From Bugula neritina (Eukaryota; Bryozoa; Gymnolaemata; Cheilostomatida; Bugulidae): DNA of 64,000 bases. The notes below the pieces were generated by a model. The model searched no databases. It had not been told where the DNA came from and was given only the letters and a program-made list of their open reading frames with translations. Position 1 is the first letter of the stretch. Every line of letters begins with the position of its first letter. Positions 32,675-43,630 of this stretch are shown one piece after another. The stretch is from NCBI GenBank assembly GCA_964035545.1, contig OZ037765.1:11836698-11900697 (forward strand). The letters run 5' to 3'. Made by a program: the position numbers and the translations under genes.

Positions 32675-34267
32675 CGAGGAACAGCAGCGGCAGGGAGACG
32701 TTGAGTTCCAACTCCTCTGTCGTCGCTGGGATGCCCTCAAGGTCAGTCCTGATGGCCTCCTGATGATAACGTTAGCAGCAGACAACCGTCAGCAGGAGAG
32801 GGACCGCGTCGTCTGTCCACGCGCCCTCCAACAGGAGCTGATCTGGGACACCCATAAGCAGGCTCATTCTGGAGTCAGTCGGGTCATCAGGTGTCTGCGG
32901 CTGCGTTGGTATTGGCCCGGAATGACTCGGGACGTACGACTGCGGGTACGGCAATGCGCGGTCTGCCAAGCTAGCAAGCATGGCCGCCCCACGGAAACCA
33001 CTGGTCGACGCCGGCTATACGCTGGTCGACCGTGGCAAGTAGTGGCGGTAGACCTCGTCGGGCCTATGCCGTTATCCGCCAGAGGGAACACCTGGATACT
33101 GGTGCTCACGGATCACTTTACCCGGTGGGAAGATGCTCTGGCTATTCCAGACGCAACAGCCCCCACAATGGCCCGGACCCTGGACCAACATGTGTTCTGT
33201 TACCTCGGTTTACCCGAGCAGATACATACAGACCAGGGTGCCCAGTTCCAGTCCCAGCTCATGGGAGACTTCTGCCGGATATGGGGGGTGAACTAGAGTC
33301 GGACCACCCTATATCACCCGCAAGGGAACGAAGTCGTCGAGCGGAACAACAGGATGTTGGGTGACGCCCTCAGGAGCCTGCTCCTTGGTCGAGGTCAGGA
33401 AGAATGGGACAGGGTGCTGCCGCAAATCATGCGGGCTTACCGCAGCACACCACACACCACCACACAGGAGACCCAAAACTTCCTGATGCTAGGCCGGGAA
33501 ACGCGGGTTCCGGAACACCTGACATACCCTGTTCCCGCCCCCGAGTCGCCGGTACATGAGTACGTAGAGAGACTGATAGAGATCATGGGTAAAGCCCATG
33601 ACGCACTGCGGGCCCAGCAGTGGCAGATCCGCACGGAGGAGTCAGAAGAGCCCCATTGTATCAGGTGGGAGACTGGGTCTGGATGGTGATCCATCGTAGG
33701 CGACACGGACAGTCGGCTAAACTTCAGCCCAAGTTCGTAGGTCCCTACTGCGTTGTGGAGGTGCTGGCCAACCACACATACCGTGTGGAGCGCTCTGGAC
33801 AGGTCTCAGTTCAGAGCGAACAGCGCCTGAAACCATACCATGCCAGCCCAGACGCGGTGGGTCAGGCTCCACCCCTCCTGGAGCCAAACCGCCAGCCTAA
33901 CCAGCGGGGGAGGGTCACCCGACCCCGGGAGGTGGAAATTGTCATCCGAAGGGAGGCAGAGCAAGAGCAGGCTGCCCTACGAGAACAGTTGGAACAACAA
34001 CAAAGGCAGGAGCAGCAGCAGCAACACGCCCCAGAGCCGCCGCCCCTCTTGGGGGAGGACACCCCCACCCGTATTACGGGTGAAGGCGGGGACCCTCCTA
34101 CTGTGGCAACTCAAGAGCAGCTGGCACCACCAGCACTTGCACCGCCAGAAAGGAGCCAGAGAGTGAGGAAACCACCCAGATATCTGGCAGACTATCACAT
34201 AGGACACCTAGGGTTGCCCCCCCCCCAAGTGGGAATCCATCTGTCCAGGGCCATTATTCCTCCTTAG
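32640..34267 (+). pseudogene. Ty3 element 2 integrase and C-terminal tail, broken
   Basis: The zinc finger (DTHKQAHSG then CAVCQASK), core Asp (VAVDLVGP), second Asp (HTDQGAQF) and Glu (GNEVVERNN) are all visible. After the core come GDWVWM and the GPY-type module (KFVGPYCVVEVL), then a Gln-rich and Pro-rich tail. Lesions are a frame change near 32643, a TAG at 33294-33296 just after WGVN, and a frame change near 33640-33660. The three open pieces are 32763-33296, 33354-33689 and 33620-34267. This copy cannot make a normal integrase. Confidence 0.88.
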
Positions 34268-34340
34268 TAAATTCCTCCAACATGCTGGAGATTCACTACA
34301 AAAAGAAACAGTTGCAAACCGAAATTCGGAGGGCACGCGA

Positions 34341-35741
34341 TTGTCCGAGTTGTCCCTTCAAAACTCGATGGGAATTCCCCACGATCGCGTAGCAGGTAAA
34401 AATATTGAAACACGAGGCTCGGCCATTTGCACTGCTACTAACCCACGGGTAACACGCGATTTTAAAGCTGAACATTATAATCGAATTGATAACAAAGTGG
34501 ATATGGGTATTACTCTTCCCGGTAACAACACTACGAACACAGGTATTTCATTAGAGTCAGAGCCTCCCGTACCGGAGTCTGACTCAACTGTAATTAATTG
34601 GGCTAGTTTAGATTTGTTGGAATCTAATTTATTAACGGAGGAAGTCGATGTGGGTTTTGAAGAAGACTCTCTAAATGAGTTTTTATTAGACCAGGACATA
34701 GGGTCAGTCACTCTCCATGACTCACCTCGGCTCCCTACCACCCACAAAGTAGCCTATAAGGCGATGCCGAATTTCGGCGACGGCAAGACCGGCCTTACTC
34801 GGCCTCTGCTGTCTATTGTAGACACTGCAATGGAGTGTGATGAGGTGGAAGTCAGTCGAGTCGACTCCCCCCCTCCACCAGCCCCCGTGACGGCTCCTTG
34901 CAGCCCGCGGGTCGCCACAGACCGGACTGAGGTGCTATCCACCATCAAAAGTGACCCTGTCGCCAACCCAGTTGAGATACAATTAGCCGCCGGGGAGGAA
35001 CAGGGAATACTAGGCGGTGTGCCCTCCTCTACTCAAGCTGAAGACGGTGACACCCCCACCTTGGCTCTACCCCAGGCACTGGTTGCCCGCCAGTCCTGGG
35101 TCTCTCACGACACTAATCAGAAGATTAGTGAAGCATGCGGGGCAGCGGGCAACCGCATCTGCCGGCAATGTCGGAGAAAATTCTCCTCTACCCGGCGGTT
35201 GCGTGTTCACGCCCCACAACACTTCATCAACGTATTCTGCCCTTGCGGCGAATACTCCTACCAGCGGGATTATGTGCTGCGCCACCAGCGCATCTCGCGC
35301 TGCCACCCAGGTCACGTGTTCGCCGTGGATCAGGCCACGTTTCCGGAGTTCCGGGACCTCATCCTGCCGCACGTCGCGGACCCCCACAAGCGTGCCACCC
35401 TCGGCCAGGGGTTCCCGCCATGCAGAGCAATTCGGGAAGAAGATGGAGAACCCGCCGCCGCCCTCCAACCAGCAGCCACCCAGCCTCTTCGGGTCATGCT
35501 GACAAGGGTCGGTGATGGTGCCAGACCCGGTACATCGGACCGGGACCCCCGCCCCTCGGCGGCGAGCAGACACCACCCGGAGCGCAGCACACTCCGCTCC
35601 CAACCGCAACTAGAAGAGGAGGTGCGCCACTTACGGCGCCGCGTGGCACGGTGTGAGGAAGATCTAACGCAATTACGACGGCGAATGATCCGGCTGGAAC
35701 GACGTCAGACCGACAACGATGATGGAACATGGAGGGAGTGA
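34341..35741 (+). CDS. Accessory ORF3 of Ty3 element 2: zinc-finger and coiled-coil protein
   Basis: An intact 466-codon frame after pol, where envelope genes sit in errantiviruses. It is not envelope-like: I see no signal peptide or membrane span. Residues 1-130 are acidic and less GC-rich. A Pro/Ser-rich linker (SPPPPAPVTAPCSP) follows. Near 275-325 is a C2H2-like pair: CRQCRRKFSSTRRLRVHAPQH, then a second cysteine/histidine cluster (CPCGEYSYQRDYVLRH). The C terminus (about 420-460) has regular Glu/Leu/Arg heptads (LEEEVRHLRRRVARCEEDL), suggesting a coiled coil. A DNA- or RNA-binding accessory role is possible, but I do not recognise the family. The finger may target integration or regulate the LTR; both ideas are speculation. 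Confidence 0.75.
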   Translation: MSELSLQNSMGIPHDRVAGKNIETRGSAICTATNPRVTRDFKAEHYNRIDNKVDMGITLPGNNTTNTGISLESEPPVPESDSTVINWASLDLLESNLLTEEVDVGFEEDSLNEFLLDQDIGSVTLHDSPRLPTTHKVAYKAMPNFGDGKTGLTRPLLSIVDTAMECDEVEVSRVDSPPPPAPVTAPCSPRVATDRTEVLSTIKSDPVANPVEIQLAAGEEQGILGGVPSSTQAEDGDTPTLALPQALVARQSWVSHDTNQKISEACGAAGNRICRQCRRKFSSTRRLRVHAPQHFINVFCPCGEYSYQRDYVLRHQRISRCHPGHVFAVDQATFPEFRDLILPHVADPHKRATLGQGFPPCRAIREEDGEPAAALQPAATQPLRVMLTRVGDGARPGTSDRDPRPSAASRHHPERSTLRSQPQLEEEVRHLRRRVARCEEDLTQLRRRMIRLERRQTDNDDGTWRE

Positions 35742-35935
35742 GACCCCGTATCTCCCCGACTGGTGGCATGACATTTCTCTGTTATACATATTCATAGTCC
35801 CTTATACTATGTACTTGGTGTTTTGTTTTGTTTTGTTTTTTTTTGTTTCTCTCTTTCTTTTTTTTGTTATGTTTATTGTTGGTCTCATTGTTATTATATG
35901 TTATTATTCGCTCTCGTATCGGAAAGCACGCTTTC

Positions 35936-35949
35936 CGATAGGGGGTGTG
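35936..35949 (+). other. Polypurine/G tract before the 3' LTR of Ty3 element 2
   Basis: GATAGGGGGTGTG directly precedes the 3' LTR, the expected place for the plus-strand primer. Confidence 0.55.
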
Positions 35950-36298
35950 TGTGATAGATTGTGCCTTGGTTTTGTTGTTTGCTAAATAATGTTAATTGAG
36001 GTCCGATGTTCGGAGTTCCGAGTTTCGGCTTGTCCAAAGATCGGTCCTCCCGATCTTCGGCCCTGCCGAATTTCGGAGCTACCGAACTTCGGACCACACA
36101 CACAAAAGATTCTTTGTTCTATGTTCTTTTGTTCGCTGTATATAAAAGCAGGCGAGTTACGGTGTAGAAGCAGTCTACCACTGGAGCTCGCCTGGACAAG
36201 TTGATATTATTTTTCTACTATAATAAACATTTTGAACTCTACTATTTCAACCTATCTTGTTCTGCACTAAGTTACATTCAACCCACAAGTTTATCACA
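35950..36298 (+). repeat. 3' LTR of Ty3 element 2
   Basis: Partner of 28554-28902 with about four substitutions. It is followed by target duplication CATG. Confidence 0.95.
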
Positions 36299-36302
36299 CA
36301 TG

Positions 36303-36530
36303 GTTATTAGAAATAAGGGCAGGCAAAGCCTGTCTGACCGTTATACTACTACTACTTCAAAACCTGTTGGTACACCAGAGAGAGTATTCTTTGAACCGGT
36401 GCCTGTGCATCAAGAAAGCAAGGTACAGAAAGTTAAAGATAAACACCATTACCCTGAAATCTCATTGTTATTACTATTTTTTTCATTACTCCAATTAATT
36501 ATTGGATATAAAAGCAAAAACAAAAATTGA
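36303..36530 (+). repeat. Dispersed repeat, copy at 41577-41710
   Basis: AATAAGGGCAGGCAAAGCCTG and the following about 110 bases, including TTCAAAACCTGYTGGTA and GCCTGTG.ATCAAGAA, recur at 41577-41710. I do not know what it derives from. Confidence 0.55.
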
Positions 36531-36535
36531 GATAT

Positions 36536-36800
36536 TTTAAACAGAAGAAAACAGACTAGAAGAACTAGCTATATCCATCCTATAAATACGCAACAGGAAG
36601 CCCTGGGATTATTCAACAACCTAATTCAGGAACTAAAATGATGGTGAGAGTTTTTTAGTATTTCCAGTTGAAAATTTCAATTATTAACTTTGGTTGCTAC
36701 AGTGATACGAAAAAGATACGTTTCTGAGATCTGCTATCAAACGTGATATTAAACTAGCGGTAACACTGCACCACTTAACAGAAAAGGCAAGTTTGACATC
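36536..36800 (+). pseudogene. PIF/Harbinger N-terminal fragment (copy b)
   Basis: Matches 44480-44750: the segment coding AACAGGAAGCCCTGGGAT onward, then the GAGATCTGCTATCAAAC block. It ends inside the helix-turn-helix region at about 36800, where the MULE-type repeat unit starts. Confidence 0.6.
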
Positions 36801-36827
36801 ATAATGCTTTTTTTAAATAATACAGTT

Positions 36828-39517
36828 TGAAAATTGGAAATGATACGGCCCAGTCGGGTGTGAGCTGAACTAGGTCAAGAATAACTTAATGTAAATTTGG
36901 GCAATTCTAGATTAAAGATATTTGGTACAGAGGGCGAGAAGTAGTAGATTGCCGGAAAATGTGCCTCTTAAGGAATTAGTTGTGGATGGCCAGTTTGCCA
37001 GCACATTAGGGGACAACTCTGCGCCATTTTTATTGGCTGACAACAAAAACAATGAATGATAATATTGCTTTCATCGAAAACATGCTTGCAACAGCTCACC
37101 AACGCAGAAGCTTGGTATACGGATGGGAACTTTGACATTTCCCCTTAGTTTTAACAAGTGGTATAGCTATACAAAAATATATGAACTGCGAAATATGCAA
37201 ATTTCAAAGTTGTTTTTTTATTAATGTAAAGATGTGGTTGTTTTAGGTGTACATAATAAGAGTGCCAATAGAGCATGGCTGGAGAACAGGTATTTATGCG
37301 CTCTTACAAAGAAAAACGCAACAGTTATACGTGGAAATGCTGTGTATGGTGGTTGACGGGTGCAACAGAAGCAGGCACCATGCACCCCAGCCAAAGAATA
37401 TACACTGTGATTTTGAGACCGCAGTACAACAGGCTCAATAAAAGGTGATGCCATTTGCAATAATAAGAGGTTACTTTTATCCCTTGTGTCAGGTAAGCTA
37501 TACAACTAGTATTTTTGATAAAGAGCAACAAAGTTTGCAAGTAAATGTTAATTGTAGGGTTTTTTGTTACACATTTTTGCAGCATGCATGCGTGTCCTAA
37601 GTGTTATAAAGCAGCTGCTCCTATATTTATTTTGTAAAAGTATCCTAAAATGCTTATTAAACCACATCCTGTGAACTCAGCACAAAGTTTCTAGCAATAA
37701 TAAATTTAATTTGAACGATATAGTGGTAAAATGCAAAACACAACATAACTGGCAAATACTTTGAAATACTAAATGTTCAGCTTTTATTTGTAGAGCACGT
37801 GGTGAAAAATGCAACAGCTAGGACTGGCAGCAGCCTATCAACAAGATATCCAGTTTAAAAGATATGTTGGCAGTTTGGATGGGTTAGCATTTTTGCCATT
37901 GGCAGATGTGAGACAAGGAAGGGCTCGTTTGACACCAAACACTCCACAAGGTAGCGGTAATGGGAACTATCTCTTGTCAAATGCTTGTCAATATTTTTAT
38001 ATAACAAAATGAGATCATGAAAGTACTAATATTATCTAATGGGTCTGGAATACAATGAACTATGATGCATATACTATATGATATACAAACTGCATGCTTG
38101 TTGTATACCAGTAAATATTTAATCTTAAATTGAATTATTGTTAATAACTTCAGAGCTTAAAGAGCTGGTGGAATATTTTGAGAGTATATGTCACTGGTAA
38201 ACGCTGCGCTGCCAGGATACCAGCACATGCAATCACCAATATTAGAATGTTTCAGCCGATGTTTCCGCCAAAAGTTTGGATTGTATGTAACCAACTACAA
38301 AGAACCAAATCTGACAAATCGTAATAACACCACTATTAAGCAGGCTGGACTGTTTCAGTAGAGAAGGCTGCTTCCTGAGTCGGCTGTGATTCGTGGTGGC
38401 CATAGACGCCAGGTGTCAAAGTCGGCTGTGGGGTAAGACAAGAAAACCCAAGCATGGAACAGATGAAATGGCAGGAGATGTGCTGGTGAATGAAGAACAT
38501 AAGTTTGAAAAGAAAAGAACAGAAAGTTAGCTAATCATGTAGGAAAACTTTACCGAGATGGAGCCAAAGGAGGGATGATTGAGGTTTCAAAGACAAGCAT
38601 GTTCCAAAAGAACTGTAGCACAGGAGTAAAGGTGACCAAATGCTCTTCCTGATATTACCAGTGCCTGGGGCATGAGCCCCATGATGTGTGTCAACAAAAG
38701 ACTTTACAAGTAAGCTAGTTACAGCTGCTTATTTCATCTATTTATATATTTTAGACAGTTCAGAAAGTAGAGTATTTTGTGTCTCTGTTGCTCTATGTTT
38801 TGAATGTAAAAGATTACTGAGCAAACGTGCAGCTTGAAAAATTTAGTTAAGCAGATAAAAGTCAAATCTAAATTAAGTTTTCTTACATGAACAAGTTATG
38901 GATGAGCAGAGCTCGCGGGAAAACGAGGCGTTTGAGGAGGGAAACCATAATCTTTATCGAAGAGATAATGGAACAGAAAAAGTTCGCAGTAATGGGCAAT
39001 TATTGATATGAAACCAAAAGGTGGAGATAATGAAATGGGAAACCTTGACAAAAGTTCTACGAGGCATTGGAGACAACCAGCTGAAGAAGGGATAGTGGAA
39101 GTAGAAGTGGTAATGCAGGTTTGAAAAACAGGCTAGTTCATAAAAATCAGACTGAATATGAAATCGAGAAGGCAGTCTTGGAAAAAGATAATGGAGCAAA
39201 AATAAAAAACGGACCTGTTGAAAAAGGGGAAATTGATAAGATCTGAAGGAAGAATTTTTAGACATAAAAAAAGTGCGCTGGTGAAAGTTGAAGATGAACA
39301 AATGACAAAAAGCTGACAGTAAAGGAATAAAAGTGCTAATGAATTTGTCAAAAACGAACCAAAAAAGTGAAACAATGGAGACACTGAGAGGAATGCTTTT
39401 AAAATGTAAATAAGAAAGAACTTCCAGAAAATGTACCAATTGACAAATCAAAAACTGAACAAAACAGGGTGATAACAAAGCTATAAAAGAAGTCAGTCAA
39501 ACTGAGAATGGCAAGGA
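36828..39517 (+). repeat. Tandem duplication, unit 1 (MULE-type)
   Basis: The unit starts at GAAAATTGGAAATGATACGG and repeats from 39518 (GAAAATTGGAAAATGGTACGG). The order of matching blocks is the same in both units, to about 43130 in the second. The second is longer because of an insertion at about 41030-41940. Confidence 0.75.
37051..38290 (+). pseudogene. MULE-type transposase pseudogene with introns, copy 1
   Basis: The pieces follow the order of MULE/FLYWCH-associated transposases. At 37090-37145 is NAEAWYTDGNFDISP. After an acceptor TTGTTTTAG, exon 37246-37440 holds IYALLQRKTQQLYVEML and NIHCDFETAVQQAQ. After TTTGTAG, exon about 37794-37950 holds LGLAAAYQQDIQFKRYVGSL, then LDGLAFLPLADVRQG. 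After AACTTCAG, exon 38154 onward holds ELVEYFES and, in another frame, a YVTGKR and MFPPKVW stretch. Donor GTAGCG follows 37950. Frame breaks, for example in exon 4 near 38190, show it is dead. The introns suggest a host-like gene or an intron-bearing autonomous element. Confidence 0.7.
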
Positions 39518-39711
39518 AAGTGAAAATTGGAAAATGGTACGGTCCAGTCGGGTGTGAGCTCAACCAGGTCAAGAATAACTTTATATAAACTTGGGCAAGT
39601 GGTAGAATGCCGGCAAATGTGCCTCTTGAGGAACTAGTTGTGGATGGCCAGTTTGCCAGCACATTAGGGGACAACTCTACACCATTTTTATTGGCTGACA
39701 ACCAAAACAAT

Positions 39712-41020
39712 GCACGATAACATTGTTTTCATCGAAACCATCCTTGCAACAGCTCGCAAACGCAGATGCTTGGTATACGGATAGGAACTTTGACATTTCC
39801 CCTCCTTAGTTTCAACAAGTGATAGAGCTTTACAGAAAGATATGATGAACTGCTAAATATGCAATAAATGCAGTATTGAAAATGCTGATTTTCCTTCTCA
39901 TGTTTTTCACTCTGTTGGTCAATAAGTTGTTGATTTTGGGTGTAATATGTACATAACAAAATATTTAGATTTATTGATTTTTATATGATCTGCAACAAAG
40001 GCATCTTATTTTTCAAGTCTCAAAGTTATTCTTTTATTAATCTAAAAACGTGGTTGTTTTAGGTGTGCATAATAAGAGCGCCACTAGAGAATGGTTGGAT
40101 AACAAGTATTTATGCGCTCTTACATAGAAAAACGCAACAGTCATACACAGAAACATTGCGGATGGTGATTGACGGGTGCAACAGAAACAGGCGCCAGCAC
40201 CTCAGCCAAAGAACATACACTGTGATTTTGAGACTGCAGTACACCAGGCTCTATAAAAGGTGATGCCATTTGCAATAATAAGAGGTTACTTTTATCCCTT
40301 GTGTCAGGTAAGCTATACAATTAGTATTTTGGTTAAAGAGCAACAAAGTTTGTAAGTGAATGTTGATGGTAGGGTTTCTGTTATAAGGCAGCTGCTCCTA
40401 TAGTTATTTTGTACAAGTACCCTAAAATGCTTATTAAACCACATGCTGTGAACTCGGCACAAAGTTTCTGGCAAGAATAAATTTAATTTGAATGATATAG
40501 TGGTAAAATGCAAAAACACAACATAACTGACAAATACTTTGAAATACTAAATGTTTAGCTTTCATTTTTAGAGCAGGTGGCGAAAAACACAACAGCTAGG
40601 ACTGGCAGCAGCCTATCAACCAAATATCCAGTTTAAACGATATGTAGGCAGTTTGGATGGGTGAGCATTTTTGCTGTTGGCAGATGTGAGACAAGGAATG
40701 GCTCATTTGACACCAAACACTCCACAAGGTAACTAATATTTCTTGTCAAATGCTTGTCAATATTTCAATATAACAGAATGAGATCATGAAAGTACTAATT
40801 TTATCTATTGGGTTTGGAATACAATGAACTATGATGCACATACTATATAATATACAAATTGCATGCTTGTTGTATACCAGTAAATATTTAATCTTAAATT
40901 GAATTGTTGTTAATAACTTCAGAGCTTGAAGAGCTGGTGAGATATTTTGAGAGTATGTCACTGGTGAACGCTGCGCTGCCAGGATACCAGCATGTGCAGT
41001 CACCAATTTTAGAATGTTTA
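39712..41020 (+). pseudogene. MULE-type transposase pseudogene with introns, copy 2
   Basis: Same exon order as copy 1. The AWYTDR-like piece is at 39760-39800. Exon 40063-40258 reads PLENGWITSIYALLHRKTQQ. A third exon lies at about 40573-40730 with donor GTAACT after CACAAG. ELEELVRYFES starts at about 40924 after AACTTCAG. The frames are again broken. The splice borders are shared with copy 1, so the duplication happened at the DNA level. Confidence 0.65.
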
Positions 41021-41039
41021 GAGACTCGTTAAGGTGTGG

Positions 41040-41480
41040 AAACTACTGCGAGATTAAACTTCTCAGTCGCTACCTAGACCTTTCAAGACGACTGATTGAA
41101 GAAAAAATTAAGGCGATGGTTAACACCAAGAACATTCAATACTGCTTCCAAAAAATGAGATCGACTTCTGAGCCAATGTTCTGTTTACGAATGTTACAAG
41201 AAAGATTCAGGGAGTTCAACAGAAACCTGCACATGGTGTTCTAAGACCTAGAAAAAACCTATGACACCACTCCAAAAGACTTTTTCTGGTACTGCCTCAG
41301 GAAGAAAGGGTTGCCTGAAATGTCCATCATGACCATCAAAGAAATGTATTAGTTTTTTCCATGAAGTAGCAAAGAAACCAGTGTACCTAATATGTTGGAG
41401 ACAGCAATCAGACCTCGTCAGACATTGCAATACAGACCACTCAGACTATGATGGAATATATCCAACTAGAACTGACAGAA
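41040..41480 (+). pseudogene. Non-LTR retrotransposon RT fragment
   Basis: Reading from 41014 gives LSRYLDLSRRLIEEKIK, then MLQERFREFNRNLHMVF, a stop, and DLEKTYDTTPKDFFWYCLRK. The last part is the catalytic-region (D)LEKAYDxxP...W motif of RTE-like or related LINE reverse transcriptases. It sits inside the second MULE repeat unit. Several stops; no ends seen. Confidence 0.65.
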
Positions 41481-42480
41481 GAATTTTCGTTTTTGACAGG
41501 GAACCGACCAAAAAATTACAGGAAGCTGGGGGAGAGCACTAGATCAAACAGAAATCACTTCATCAGAAATCCAGTGACAATAAGGGCAGGAAAAGCCTGA
41601 CTGCGGGTTATACTATCACTTCAAAACCTGCTGGTAAACAGAGAGATCATTCTTTGACCCGGTGCCTGTGAATCAAGAATAGAAGGTACAGAAGGTTTAA
41701 AATAAAAGCCAATACCCTGAAACCTATTTCCCCTTAGGAAGGCTCCACTGAGGAATGCCATATCAAAGTTTGAGAAGATGTTAAGCCATTTTTCAAGCAT
41801 GTATCATGAAAAATACCAATAAAACCCAAGGGAAGCAATATAAGAAAGGTTTAGGCGTGTGTACGCAAAAGAAACATTATTGGGCAAGTTGAAAAATCTA
41901 GGATATGGTGTCCAGGCATAGTAGTAATCTCTTAAGCTGGCTGAAACCTTTCAGTAGAGAAGGCTTCTCTCTGGGTCAGCTGTGATTCCTGGTATCACAA
42001 TCGGCTGTGGAGTCAGACAAGAAAACCCAAGCATGGAACAGATAAAATGGCAGGAGATGCGGTGGTGAATGAAGAACATAAGTTTGAAAAGAAGAGAATG
42101 TAACAGAAAAAGTTGGATAATCAAGTAAGGAAGACTTCTTTGAGATGAAGCCAAAAGAGAGATGATTGAGGTTTTAAAGACTAGAATGTTTCAAAAGAAC
42201 TGTAGCACAGGAGTAAAGGTGACCAGATGCTCTTCCTGATATTGCCAGTGCCTATGGTATGAACCCCATGATGTGTGTCAACAAAAGACTTTACAAGTAA
42301 GCTAGTTACAGCTGCTTATTTCATCTATTTATATATTTTAGACAGTGCAAAAAGTAGAGTGTGTCTATTGCTATATGTCTTGAACGTAAAAGATTACTGA
42401 GCAAAGATGTAGCTTGAAAAATTCAGTTACGCAAATATAAGTCAAATCTGACTTAAGTTTTCTTACATGAACAAGTTATG

Positions 42481-42990
42481 GATGAGCAGAGCTCGCGGGA
42501 ACACGAGGCGTTTGAGGAGGGAGACCATAGTCTTTATTGTAGAGATAATGGAACAGAAAAAGTTTGCACTAATGGGGCAATTATTGATAGGAAACCAAAA
42601 GGTGGAGATAATGAAATGGGAAACCTTGACATAAGTTCTTCGAGGCATTGGAGACAACCAGCTGAAGCAGAGACAGTGGAAGTAGAAGAAAGTGGTAATG
42701 CAGGTTTGAAAAGCAGGCTAGTTCATAAAAAAAGAATGAAAAAATTGAGAAAGCAGCCTTGGAAAAAGATGATGGAGCAAAAATAAAAAGTGGACCTGTT
42801 GAAAAAGGGGAAATTGATAAGATCTGAAGGAAGAATTTTTAGACATAAAAAAAGTGCGCTGGTGAAAGATGAAGATGAACAAAATGAGAAAAGGGTAACA
42901 GTAAAGGAAGAAGTTGCTGATGAATTTGAGAAAAATGAACCAATAAAGTGGAACAATGGAGAAACTGAGATGACTGCATTTAAAATGTAA
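42481..42990 (+). other. Lys/Glu-rich open pieces, unrecognised
   Basis: Frames 42478-42786 and 42790-42990 give charged sequence (for example SRLVHKKRMKKLRKQPWKK and VTVKEEVADEFEKNEPIKW). The homologous stretch 38890-39420 in unit 1 is more broken. It could be the 3' part of the MULE-derived gene or low-complexity sequence open by composition. I do not recognise it. Confidence 0.3.
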
Positions 42991-43212
42991 ATAAGAAAAA
43001 ACTTCCAGAAAATGTACCAGTTGAGAAAGCAATAACTGAACAAAAAAGGTGATAACAAAGCTATAAAAGAAGTCAGTCAAATTGAGAATGGTAAGGAAAG
43101 TGATGAACTGACAAAAGGTAGCCAATGGAACTGGATTGGCAAAAACCGACGAGATGTTGTACACCTATGAAACAGTATTGTCAAAAAACAGCATTCTCGT
43201 TTTATATAAAGC

Positions 43213-43630
43213 TGTGTAATGGTTGTCGGAAGTAGAAGCTCTCCTGACCCCTGCTGAACATTGGTCTACATATTATATTATAGTTTGTTAGTTATTACGT
43301 TTGCCCCTAGTCTTCCCGTTTTGCATACGGCAGACAAAGTGAACTGGTATACATACTGAGTAGTTACCCTCCAATCAGCGTAGACTACAGCATGTGATCT
43401 AAACCTTATAAACAGTGCCTTCCGGCGTGCACAGCAGAACCGGCTAGGCTAGTAACTAGACAGCTAACCTCTGTATTCTTGTGTTCTTGTATTTCATAGA
43501 CTCATGTAAAGCTTTTCCTAATTATATCTTGTTTAGAAAAACTATCTATTTTTCCTGACCACATGTTTTGACCACACGTTCCGGTTGATTGTATAGGATC
43601 CATGTGATGCAGTAATTGGCAAGATACAAA
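43213..43630 (+). other. Possible solo LTR or promoter-like segment
   Basis: Starts TGTGTAATGGTTGTCGG and is less AT-rich than its surroundings. It has a TATA-like CCTTATAAACAG at about 43404 and T-rich sequence after. This is the general look of a solo LTR, but I could not find matching ends or a target duplication. Confidence 0.25.

Larger units (their letters stand above)
28554..36298 (+). mobile_element. Ty3/gypsy retrotransposon, 7.7 kb, GC-rich, with extra 3' ORF
   Basis: A complete 7745-bp element. The LTRs are 349 bp at 28554-28902 and 35950-36298, starting TGTGATA and ending TATCACA, with a 4-bp target duplication CATG at 28550-28553 and 36299-36302. The LTRs differ at about four positions, so the insertion is recent. 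The order is LTR, primer site, fused Gag-Pro-RT-RNaseH frame, broken integrase, accessory ORF, purine/G tract, LTR. The coding part is clearly GC-rich against an AT-rich host. It landed in Harbinger-derived debris. Confidence 0.96.
39518..43130 (+). repeat. Tandem duplication, unit 2 (MULE-type)
   Basis: Second, diverged copy of 36828-39517. About 0.9 kb including a LINE fragment and a dispersed repeat interrupts it at 41030-41940. After that the downstream block resumes, with AGACAAGAAAACCCAAGCAT present near both 38437 and 42016. Confidence 0.72.

Noticed and set aside
34341-35741. Envelope gene for the Ty3 element
   Set aside because: No signal peptide, membrane span or furin-like site. 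Zinc-finger and coiled-coil features instead.
38954-39478. Phe-rich 174-codon minus-strand frame, and similar ones at 42723-43164
   Set aside because: Antisense shadow of Lys/Glu-rich plus-strand sequence in the tandem units.
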